The notes below the pieces were generated by a model, which saw only the letters and a program-made list of their open reading frames with translations, searched no databases and was not told the DNA's origin. The position numbers and the translations under genes are program-made. From assembly GCA_964560325.1 (NCBI GenBank), contig CAZLLV010000237.1, positions 1-17,523 of the forward strand: DNA of 17,523 nt, in the 5' to 3' direction. This DNA comes from CAZLLV01 sp964560325 (GTDB taxonomy: Bacteria > Acidobacteriota > Thermoanaerobaculia > Multivoradales > DATKCC01). Shown in pieces: positions 1 through 5,464 of this stretch. How positions within the stretch are numbered: position 1 is the first letter of the stretch; the number at the start of each line of letters is the position of its first letter.

Positions 1-147
1 CTCGAAGCGCTGGTCGATCCCCTCGAAGCGCTGGTCGATCCCCTCGAAGCGCTGGTCGATCCCCTCGAAGCGCTGGTCGAACCCCTCGAAGAGCTGGTCG
101 AGCTTTTCGAACTGCTCGTCGACCCGGTCGAACTGCTCGTCGACCCG
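1..147. repeat. 21-bp tandem repeat encoding coiled-coil heptads
   Basis: Seven consecutive 21-bp units are visible. Units 1-21, 22-42 and 43-63 are identical. Unit 64-84 differs by one base and unit 85-105 by a few. Units 106-126 and 127-147 are diverged but keep the length and codon frame. Each unit is exactly one heptad of the coiled-coil gene. Divergence increases toward the gene's start, so the freshest copies lie at or beyond the window edge. Confidence 0.92.
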
Positions 148-228
148 GTCGAAGCGCTTGTCGAGGTACTCGGTGAGGTCGGTGAAGCGCCGCTCGAAGG
201 CGGCGAGGATGTCGCGATCGTCAGGCAA
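1..228 (-). CDS. Heptad-repeat coiled-coil protein, N-terminal part (runs off left edge)
   Basis: An open frame enters from the left edge and its first 76 codons lie here. I place the start at a TTG (226-228) because an excellent Shine-Dalgarno, AAGGAG, sits 7 bases upstream; an in-frame ATG at 259-261 has no such site. After about 20 residues (MPDDRDILAAFERRF) the protein becomes strict heptads: FDRVDEQ twice, FEKLDQL, FEGFDQR, then FEGIDQR repeated to the edge. Hydrophobic F and I/V/L sit at the a and d positions with charged residues elsewhere, so a long parallel coiled coil is expected. No signal peptide or membrane segment is visible in this part, so it is probably cytoplasmic. It lies 54 bp downstream of the ABC ATPase on the same strand and may share its transcript. 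The function is unknown. The C-terminus, which could carry an anchor or catalytic domain, is outside the window. Confidence 0.72.
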   Translation of the reverse strand, partial: MPDDRDILAAFERRFTDLTEYLDKRFDRVDEQFDRVDEQFEKLDQLFEGFDQRFEGIDQRFEGIDQRFEGIDQRFE

Positions 229-234
229 ACCAGC

Positions 235-242
235 TCTCCTTT
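235..242 (-). promoter_or_regulatory. Ribosome binding site that decides the TTG start at 228
   Basis: On the minus strand GGAAAGGAGAG precedes the TTG codon with a 7-base spacer. The upstream in-frame ATG at 261 is preceded by GC-rich sequence without a purine run. This favours TTG as the initiation codon. Confidence 0.6.
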
Positions 243-282
243 CCGGTCGTGCGCCGAGCATAACGCACCGCGCCCGCCGCGC

Positions 283-972
283 TCAGCCGGTGGCCGCCGC
301 CACGTCCTCGGGATCGACGATCCAGCCATCGCGCAGGTTGACGATCCGCTCGCCGTAGGCCGCCCAGGCCTCGTTGTGGGTGACCTGGATGATCGTGGTC
401 CCCTCGTCGTTGAGCTGCTTCAGGAGGTCCATGATCATCTGCCCCTGGCTGGTGTGCAGGCTGCCGGTCGGCTCGTCCGCCAGGATCAGCTTGGGCGCCG
501 CGATGGTCGCGCGGGCGACGGCGACGAGCTGCTGCTGCCCGCCGGAGAGCTGGCTCGGGTAGAGGTCCTTCTTGCCGACGATCTGGAAGCGGTCGAGGAT
601 GTCGGCGACCAGCGCCTGGCGCTCCGCGCGTTTGACGTTCCGGTAGGAGAGGGGGATCTCGAGGTTCTCGTACACGGTGAGGTCTTCGAGCAGGTGGTAC
701 TGCTGGAAGACGAAGCCGATCAGCTCCTTGTTGAGCTCGCGCCGCTGCTTCGGCTTCATCTCGTGGACGGCGCGGCCGGCGAGGCGGTACTGGCCGCTCC
801 AGTCGGAGTCGAACATCGCGATGATGTTGAGCAGCGTCGACTTGCCGGCGCCGGACGGACCCATGATGGTGACGAAGTCGCCCTCCGCCACGTCCAGGTC
901 GATGCGCCGGAGCACGTACGACCGCCCCGCCTTGATCTCGTAGAACTTCTCGACGTTTCGGAGCTCGATCAT
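283..972 (-). CDS. ABC transporter ATP-binding protein, LolD/MacB type
   Basis: This 229-residue protein is a complete single nucleotide-binding domain of the lipoprotein/peptide exporter class (LolD, MacB, YknY relatives). It hydrolyses ATP to drive a separate FtsX-like permease. Visible motifs are Walker A GPSGAGKST (38-46), the Q-loop in VFQQ (89-91), signature LSGGQQQ (142-148), Walker B LILADE (162-167) and the switch histidine H199 in QVTHN. Two departures from textbook motifs are seen. The Arg that normally follows LSGGQQQ is Leu149, and the D-loop Asp after DEPTGSL is His172. I recall a subfamily with LVAVARA and NLH in these places, so this is probably lineage-typical and not a defect. 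No permease or membrane-fusion gene is adjacent inside the window; a partner may lie beyond the left edge. The start is the only ATG in frame and has no clear Shine-Dalgarno. The gene follows the sortase by 93 bp on the same strand. Confidence 0.93.
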   Translation of the reverse strand: MIELRNVEKFYEIKAGRSYVLRRIDLDVAEGDFVTIMGPSGAGKSTLLNIIAMFDSDWSGQYRLAGRAVHEMKPKQRRELNKELIGFVFQQYHLLEDLTVYENLEIPLSYRNVKRAERQALVADILDRFQIVGKKDLYPSQLSGGQQQLVAVARATIAAPKLILADEPTGSLHTSQGQMIMDLLKQLNDEGTTIIQVTHNEAWAAYGERIVNLRDGWIVDPEDVAAATG

Positions 973-1065
973 GAGGAGAGCGATGGTATCGCAGCCGGCC
1001 CATCCGGAGGCGCGTCGCTGACGGGCACTACGCGCCGGCGGGTGGAGGGTTGCAGGGCCGGTGCG

Positions 1066-1818
1066 TCAGACGCCGGAGGCGACGGTGGCGGGCTCCCGGC
1101 CGACCTGCCGGGCGCGGACGATGAAGCGCTCCGGAGCGTTGCCGACGTAGGAGAACGGGTAGCAGGTGACGAGGGTCAGCACCGGCTCTTTGGTCGGTTT
1201 CAGAACCTCGATGTGGTCGGGCTGGACGATGCTCGTCCACTGCACCTCGTAGCGGTAGGTCCCGTCGACACCGGTGAAGACGAGCTCGTCGCCCGGCAGG
1301 ATGTCCTGGAGCGGCCGGAAGTGGCGGTCCCGGTGTCCCGCGATCGCCGCGTTGCCCGCCGAGCCGGGGCGGGGTGTCCCATTCAGGTGGCCGGCGCCCC
1401 GGCGCAGGACGCGGGCCGTGGTGCCCTCCGAGACCATCACCGAGAGCCCGAGCCGCGGGACCTCGAGCTTGCCGACGACGTCCGCGTCCCCGATCCGTGG
1501 CTGCGGCGATCGGGAGGTCGTGCGCGCCGTCCGGCGAGCGTCCTCTCCGGCGTCGCCGGTCGCGCCGCCGGAGGCCTCATCGTTCTCCTCCTCGCCCGGT
1601 AGCGTCGCCGGCGGTGCCAGCCGCCCGTCGGCGGCCTCGGTCTCGACCGCCGCCTCGGCCGCACGCGCCTCGGCGATCGCACGCTCGAGCTTCGCCTCGG
1701 CGCGCGCCTGGTAGGTCCGGCCGTCGGCCCAGACGAATCCGACCCAGGTCAGCAGCACGAGGCCGGTGACCCAGAGGAACTTTTCGAGCCAGACGGTGGA
1801 GCTTCTTCGGTCGCTCAT
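1066..1818 (-). CDS. Class D-like sortase (LPXTG transpeptidase)
   Basis: This 250-residue membrane-anchored cysteine transpeptidase cleaves LPXTG-type signals and joins the substrate to an acceptor amine outside the cytoplasmic membrane. A short basic N-terminus (SDRRSS) leads into one membrane segment (about 12-30). An Ala/Glu-rich stalk to about residue 110 follows, then the catalytic barrel. The active-site triad is visible: His162 in AGHRDRHF, Cys219 in TLVTCYPF and Arg231 in APERFIVRA. The TLVTCYPF context and the HFRPLQDILPGD segment fit class D or related housekeeping-like sortases. I chose the ATG at 1818. An earlier in-frame TTG at 1857 would lie inside the terminator T-tract of the upstream gene. 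The sole LPXTG protein in the window is immediately upstream on the same strand, so the two are almost certainly enzyme and substrate. A terminator between them suggests reduced read-through or a separate promoter. In a Gram-negative lineage the final acceptor is unclear. Confidence 0.92.
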   Translation of the reverse strand: MSDRRSSTVWLEKFLWVTGLVLLTWVGFVWADGRTYQARAEAKLERAIAEARAAEAAVETEAADGRLAPPATLPGEEENDEASGGATGDAGEDARRTARTTSRSPQPRIGDADVVGKLEVPRLGLSVMVSEGTTARVLRRGAGHLNGTPRPGSAGNAAIAGHRDRHFRPLQDILPGDELVFTGVDGTYRYEVQWTSIVQPDHIEVLKPTKEPVLTLVTCYPFSYVGNAPERFIVRARQVGREPATVASGV

Positions 1819-1855
1819 GGCGAGGTGAGGGGAGCAATCGGCGTGCCATGAAGGC

Positions 1856-1887
1856 AAAAAAAGAACGCCCGGGCCAGGCCCGGGCGT
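1856..1887 (-). terminator. Intrinsic terminator after the LPATG protein gene
   Basis: An 11-bp perfect inverted repeat (1865-1875 with 1877-1887, arms ACGCCCGGGCC and its complement) is followed on the minus strand by TTC and then seven T residues (1862-1856). It lies 62 bp past the stop of the LPATG gene and ends 38 bp before the sortase ATG. It would attenuate transcription into the sortase gene. Confidence 0.9.
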
Positions 1888-1948
1888 CGGATCACTCGAA
1901 TGGATTCGAGATCGATGGCGTTCAGATCAGATCAGCGCAACCGGTGGG

Positions 1949-2611
1949 TCAGCGGAAGGTCCGCACGCCGACGGCGGCGACGAGGGAGAGCAGGCCGAGC
2001 AGGCCGAGCAGCGGAAGCTCGCTACCGGTCGCCGGCAGCTCGTCGTTCGTGTCCCACTCGTCCTCGGTGTCGAGGTCGGCCTGGTAGTTCTGGTCGTCGA
2101 GGTCGGTGTCCGCGTCGAAGTCGGCATTCACGTCGGCCTCGGCCTCCATCGTGCCGTCGTTCCAGTCCGCGTCGGCGTTCATGTCGGCGTCAGCCTCCAG
2201 GTCCATGTCCGCGTGGGTGTCGGTGTCGAGGGAGCTGGTCGTGGTGGCGGTCACCGTGTCGGTGTCGTTCACCATGGCGCCGGAGGTCCGGATCTTGGAG
2301 GCGATCATCACGCCCTGCGAGGTCCGGGTGTAGTCGACGCTGACCTCCTGACCCTCGGTGAGGGTGGAGCTCCACTGGGTGTTCGGCACGATCTGGATGT
2401 GCTCGACCCCGGTGGTGGTGTCGATCTGGAGCTGCTCGTCGTTCCACTCGACGACGGTGCCGGTGATGGTGAGGCCGGAGTCGCCGGCGATGCTACCGGC
2501 ATCGGGGTTGGTGCGCGACTCGTACGGCTGGACGGTTTCGTCCTGCGCGGCGAGCGGCGCCGAGAGCAGCAGGGCGAACGCGGCGAAGATGGCGAACATT
2601 GAACGTTTCAT
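1949..2611 (-). CDS. Secreted acidic protein with C-terminal LPATG sorting signal
   Basis: This 220-residue protein starts at an ATG preceded by a very strong Shine-Dalgarno (GAGGAGG). A Sec signal peptide covers residues 1-22 (MKRSMFAIFAAF..., cleavage likely at AAQ). Residues about 45-112 form a beta-rich, OB-like domain (ITGTVVEWNDEQLQI, TEGQEVSVDY) resembling the DUF5666-type single-domain proteins. Residues 129-191 contain many alternating Ala-Asp pairs and no Lys or Arg, so this stretch is strongly acidic and probably extended. The C-terminus is a textbook sorting signal: LPATG (192-196), hydrophobic segment (199-216) and basic tail RTFR. The sortase gene directly downstream should process it between Thr195 and Gly196. 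The acidic stretch could be a spacer or bind divalent cations; this is inference. Homology of the N-terminal domain was judged by eye only. Confidence 0.9.
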   Translation of the reverse strand: MKRSMFAIFAAFALLLSAPLAAQDETVQPYESRTNPDAGSIAGDSGLTITGTVVEWNDEQLQIDTTTGVEHIQIVPNTQWSSTLTEGQEVSVDYTRTSQGVMIASKIRTSGAMVNDTDTVTATTTSSLDTDTHADMDLEADADMNADADWNDGTMEAEADVNADFDADTDLDDQNYQADLDTEDEWDTNDELPATGSELPLLGLLGLLSLVAAVGVRTFR

Positions 2612-2970
2612 GGCATCCTCCTCGGAATCAGACAAGGGATGGCGCGGCGCGTCCGGAGATTTCGGGCACGTCGCGTCGGGTTTCGAGATTTCAAGCGGCC
2701 GCGCCTTCGAGCGAATCGGCGACTCGGCCACGCAAGACTCATGCAGCAAGGTCGGTGCCAGGTGCTTGGAAAGCCGCCGCTCGCCCCCGCCGGACGGTCT
2801 TCTCCGCGCTCCGGCGAAGCCTGGGGGGCGTGGCGCCGGTCCCCGGTACACCGTCGGCGGAGGCCGGCGCTTCCAAGATCTACACGGCGGGCGATGGTAA
2901 GGTCGACAGAGCGCGACCCGCTTCGCGAGCCAGAGTTCCAATCCGCAACTTTCCAGGAGGACGTGGAGCA
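2612..2970. other. 359-bp divergent intergenic region with nested inverted repeats
   Basis: No credible gene is seen between the divergent LPATG and GNAT genes. It must hold both promoters, but no clear -35/-10 pair is visible. Three inverted repeats are arranged like a three-way junction. The outer arms are CTTGGAA (2765-2771) and TTCCAAG (2871-2877). Inside them are two hairpins: CGCCGGA/TCCGGCG (2788-2794 with 2810-2816) and GCGCCGG/CCGGCGC (2833-2839 with 2864-2870). The second hairpin abuts the outer right arm directly. It could be a structured leader RNA, a small palindromic mobile repeat, or chance in GC-rich DNA. Confidence 0.45.
2616..2623 (-). promoter_or_regulatory. Strong ribosome binding site of the LPATG gene
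   Basis: GAGGAGGAT lies 3 bases before the ATG at 2611 on the minus strand, placing GGAGG at near-ideal spacing. It rules out longer in-frame starts upstream, whose encoded sequence is basic, low-complexity and not signal-peptide-like. Confidence 0.8.
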
Positions 2971-3507
2971 ATGCCCAACCACTATCCGCAGGAGGCCGCC
3001 CTGCGCGACGGCCGCCGCGTGCTGATCCGGCCTTTCACCGAGAGGGACACGGAGGGGCTGTACGACTTCTTCCAGCGACTGCCGGCCGACACCCGGCGAT
3101 TCGCCTGGGATCGGATCGACGACCGCGCGCTGGTGGATTCGTGGGGTCGCAACGTCGACTACGAGAAGGTCTTCCCCCTCCTCGCGGTCGACGGGCAGCG
3201 GATCGTGGCCGACGCGACGCTCCACCGCCGCGAGGGCGGTCCGCTCCGGCTGGTCGGCCGGGTCAAGTGGCTGATCGACCCGGAGTACCGCGGCGTGGGG
3301 CTCGGCACCCTGCTGGTCCACCACTTCGTCAACCACGCCCGCACGAACGGCCTGCGCCAGCTCACCTGCATGCTGATCTCGGACCTCGAGGCCGACGCGG
3401 TGAAGACGCTCGAGGAGCTCGGCTTCGCCTCCTTCGTCATCCCCGGCTACGGCACCGACCCGGACGGCAACCAGCACGACATGACGAAGCTGGTCTTCAA
3501 GCTCTGA
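2971..3507 (+). CDS. GNAT family N-acetyltransferase
   Basis: This 178-residue protein transfers an acetyl group from acetyl-CoA to an amine; the substrate is not deducible. It is a single GNAT domain. It opens with the common LRDGRRVLIRPFTERD beta strand (11-26). The central strand GRVKWLIDPEYRG leads to the acetyl-CoA pyrophosphate loop RGVGLG (107-112), followed by the helix TLLVHHFVNHA. The late part (LTCMLISDLEADAVKTLEELGF) matches the alpha4 region. The chosen ATG has AGGAGG about 11 bases upstream; the frame extends further upstream but without plausible protein sequence. The FFQRLPADTRRF segment resembles GNAT modules of the Pat/AcsA-regulating type, but there is no cyclic-nucleotide or acyl-CoA synthetase domain. 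It overlaps the end of the opposite-strand glycosyltransferase gene by 11 bp. Confidence 0.9.
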   Translation: MPNHYPQEAALRDGRRVLIRPFTERDTEGLYDFFQRLPADTRRFAWDRIDDRALVDSWGRNVDYEKVFPLLAVDGQRIVADATLHRREGGPLRLVGRVKWLIDPEYRGVGLGTLLVHHFVNHARTNGLRQLTCMLISDLEADAVKTLEELGFASFVIPGYGTDPDGNQHDMTKLVFKL

Positions 3508-4861
3508 TCCGCCGCGCCCGGAGCTCCTCGGCGGCGAGCGCGGCCGCGAAGGCGCCGTGCTCCAGCCAGAGCCACCACGCCCGCTCCGCGTGGACGGCGT
3601 AGACGAGGTAGGAGAGGAGCGAGAGGGCGCACAGCAGGAGCCACGAACGGCGGCCGGTGGCGACCGCGAACGGCAGCGCCCAGAGGAGGTACCAGGGCAT
3701 GACGGCGGGCGCCAGCCAGGCGGTGGCGGCGAGTGCCGCGAAGGCCGCCGTGGCGAGCGCGGCCGGTTCGACCCGGCCCTCTGCGCCGACCACCCGCCGG
3801 GCGGTGAGAGCGACCACCGCCAGGAGCGCCGCCAGGCAGATCGCCCCCGCCCAGACCTCGGGCCGCGCCGCGCCCACCGCGCCGGCCAGCCACGCCACCA
3901 GCCGCCACGGTCCGCCGTTGAAGGTCCACTCGTCGCCGTAGACCCCGAGCGACCGGGCGAGCGCCGGCAGGCCGCCCAGGAACGGCAGGCAGAGGAGGGC
4001 GCCGGCCGCCGGCAGCGGCCACCAGGCGCGTGGCCGGACCGCAGCGAGCAGGGCCGGCGCGAGCGCCGCCGAGCCGAGCTTGACCAGGGCGCTCGCCCCG
4101 AGCGCCGCGAGCCCCGTCCGCGCCCGGCCGGCGACGACCCGTTCGACCGCCAGTACGGCGAGCAGCACCATCGCCGCGTCGACGTGGCCCGAGCCGGCGA
4201 TCTCCTTGATCGCCAGCGGGTTCCAGGCGTAGAGCACCGCCTCGCCGGCCGGGCGGCCGAGGTGGCGCAGCAGCCGGACGACGAGCGCGCAGGTACCGAG
4301 ATCGGCGGCGATCATCAGGAGCTTCCAGGCGACGACGCTCGCCGGCGCCACGAGGTGGGCGAGGAGGAAGAGGAGCTGCGCGCCGGGTGGGTAGACGGTC
4401 CGGTAGGTGGGGAAGCCGACCCGGTCGAGCACGTCGGGCCAGGGCTCGGCGAGCAGGGCGGCGGGCTCGCGGCCATCCTCGATCTCCGCCGGGCTCCGGA
4501 CGTACGGGTTCGCCCCGGTGGCGGCGACGTGGCCGTCCCAGAGGTAGCGCCAGAGGTCGTCGTCGTAGAGGAGGTGCTCGCGGAACGCTACCCGGCGGCC
4601 GGCGAGGTCGTCCGCGAGGCCGCGCACGTGGGCACCCGCCCGCTCGGCGACCTTCTCGGAGAGCGCCCGCTCCGGCGGGACTCCGAACGGGCTCGCGCCG
4701 CCCACCGGCAGCCCGGCGGGGATCAGCAGCAGGCGGAAGAGGAGGGCGAAGCCGAGGACGGTCCGGGTCGTCCCCGCCGTGGCGCCCACCCTCCGCGCCG
4801 GCCGCACGGCGAGCGCCATCAGCACGAACAGCACGCCGAAGACGGCGACGAACGCCGCCAC
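3497..4861 (-). CDS. Polytopic GT-C type glycosyltransferase, probably polyprenyl-phosphate sugar dependent
   Basis: This protein has 454 residues from a GTG start and multiple hydrophobic segments. It resembles integral-membrane glycosyltransferases of the GT-C fold (MptA/MptB, GT87, PIG-M-like), which move a sugar from a polyprenyl phosphate donor on the outer face of the inner membrane. The first large loop carries YDDDLWRYLWDGHVAATG (99-116), whose acidic cluster is the expected catalytic/metal site. It is followed by ANPY and YRTVYPPG (153-160), both typical of this group. The start is uncertain. The frame stays open 35 codons further, to a CTG at 4964-4966 that overlaps the upstream gene's stop, and that extension encodes a convincing membrane segment (RVRLLGLGAVSAGLYAVAG). 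No ATG, GTG or TTG exists in it. The gene is last in a minus-strand group. Acceptor and sugar are unknown. Confidence 0.82.
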   Translation of the reverse strand: MAAFVAVFGVLFVLMALAVRPARRVGATAGTTRTVLGFALLFRLLLIPAGLPVGGASPFGVPPERALSEKVAERAGAHVRGLADDLAGRRVAFREHLLYDDDLWRYLWDGHVAATGANPYVRSPAEIEDGREPAALLAEPWPDVLDRVGFPTYRTVYPPGAQLLFLLAHLVAPASVVAWKLLMIAADLGTCALVVRLLRHLGRPAGEAVLYAWNPLAIKEIAGSGHVDAAMVLLAVLAVERVVAGRARTGLAALGASALVKLGSAALAPALLAAVRPRAWWPLPAAGALLCLPFLGGLPALARSLGVYGDEWTFNGGPWRLVAWLAGAVGAARPEVWAGAICLAALLAVVALTARRVVGAEGRVEPAALATAAFAALAATAWLAPAVMPWYLLWALPFAVATGRRSWLLLCALSLLSYLVYAVHAERAWWLWLEHGAFAAALAAEELRARRIRA

Positions 4862-4962
4862 GTCGCGCGGGCGGTTGGTGGCCGGCAGCGCGAGCCCGGC
4901 GACGGCGTAGAGCCCGGCCGAGACGGCGCCGAGGCCGAGCAGCCGGACGCGCCCGGAGGGCC

Positions 4963-5370
4963 TCAGGCCGCCGCGCCGGCGACCGTCTCGGTGCCCGTCA
5001 CCTTCACGCGCACGATCTCACCGGTCGCGGTGAGGAAGGTGATCTTCAGCTCGTGGCCCGGCCGGAGCTGCGCGAACTCGAGCTTCTTCTGGCCGTCGAA
5101 GTCCCGCCGGTTCTCGGCCTTGATCTTCGCCTTCTCGGGGAGCTGGATCTCGTGCTCGCGATCGAGGTCGTCTCGCACGATCAGCGTCCGGTCGTCTCGC
5201 ACCTCGACGATCACGGCCGCGACGGTGCCGGTGACCGCGGTCGGACGGGGACCGTCGTCCGACTGCCAGGGCTCGTTGTTGCCTCCCGGCACCGACGCCC
5301 CGAGGGGCGCCACGGCCGGCGCCGCCCGGGCGGCGAGCAGGAGGAGGATCGCGGAAGTCTTCACACGCAT
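4963..5370 (-). CDS. Small secreted protein with DUF5666-like beta domain
   Basis: This 135-residue protein has an N-terminal signal peptide (MRVKTSAILLLLAARAAPAV, cleavage near residue 20-25) and a Gly/Pro-rich linker. A beta-strand-rich domain of about 85 residues runs from AVTGTVAAVIVEV to GEIVRVKVTG. The pattern TGTV, then a hydrophobic strand, EHEIQLP, LRPGHELKITF and a final V-x-V strand resembles the exported domain in the LPATG protein at 1949-2611. It could be an OB-like fold. There are no catalytic motifs, no cysteines and no membrane anchor, so it is probably free in the periplasm. A GAGGTG ribosome site precedes the ATG. A candidate -10 (TAGAAT at 5421-5426) lies 50 bases upstream, so it may start its own transcript running into the glycosyltransferase. 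The function is unknown. Confidence 0.78.
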   Translation of the reverse strand: MRVKTSAILLLLAARAAPAVAPLGASVPGGNNEPWQSDDGPRPTAVTGTVAAVIVEVRDDRTLIVRDDLDREHEIQLPEKAKIKAENRRDFDGQKKLEFAQLRPGHELKITFLTATGEIVRVKVTGTETVAGAAA

Positions 5371-5420
5371 CGTTCACCTCGTGGTTCCGGGGTGAGTAGA
5401 GGGAGAGCGGCTTTCACCGA

Positions 5421-5426
5421 ATTCTA
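5421..5426 (-). promoter_or_regulatory. Candidate -10 element TAGAAT upstream of the small secreted protein
   Basis: TAGAAT reads on the minus strand in the gap between the metallophosphoesterase stop and the next ATG. It is conspicuous in GC-rich sequence and would give a leader of roughly 45 bases. No convincing -35 hexamer is seen. The same hexamer occurs before lepA and before the dehalogenase-like gene. Confidence 0.35.
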
Positions 5427-5464
5427 CGCGAGTGCCGCCGCGGTGGATCGGTGGCCGCCGTCGA

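Noticed and set aside
1..147. CRISPR-like array at the left edge
   Set aside because: The 21-bp units are directly adjacent with no spacers and translate as regular heptads on the minus strand.
228..261. ATG at 259-261 as start of the coiled-coil protein
   Set aside because: It is in frame and adds 11 residues but lacks a ribosome site, while the TTG at 228 has a near-perfect one. It remains a possible alternative.
1819..1857. Sortase starting at an upstream TTG (1857)
   Set aside because: That codon falls at the T-tract of the preceding terminator, so the transcript would largely end there; the added residues are also not typical of a sortase N-terminus.
1949..2611. LPATG as a PEP-CTERM or other exosortase signal
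   Set aside because: The motif is LPxTG with a hydrophobic segment and RTFR tail, and the neighbouring enzyme has the TLxTC sortase motif; no polytopic exosortase is present.
2612..2971. Longer N-terminus for the LPATG protein
   Set aside because: The frame is open upstream, but the encoded sequence is Arg/Pro-rich and lies ahead of a clear signal peptide with its own strong ribosome site.
3557..5395. Long plus-strand open frame across the glycosyltransferase and small secreted protein genes
   Set aside because: The minus strand carries proper membrane segments and a signal peptide in two genes; the plus product is charged and repetitive.
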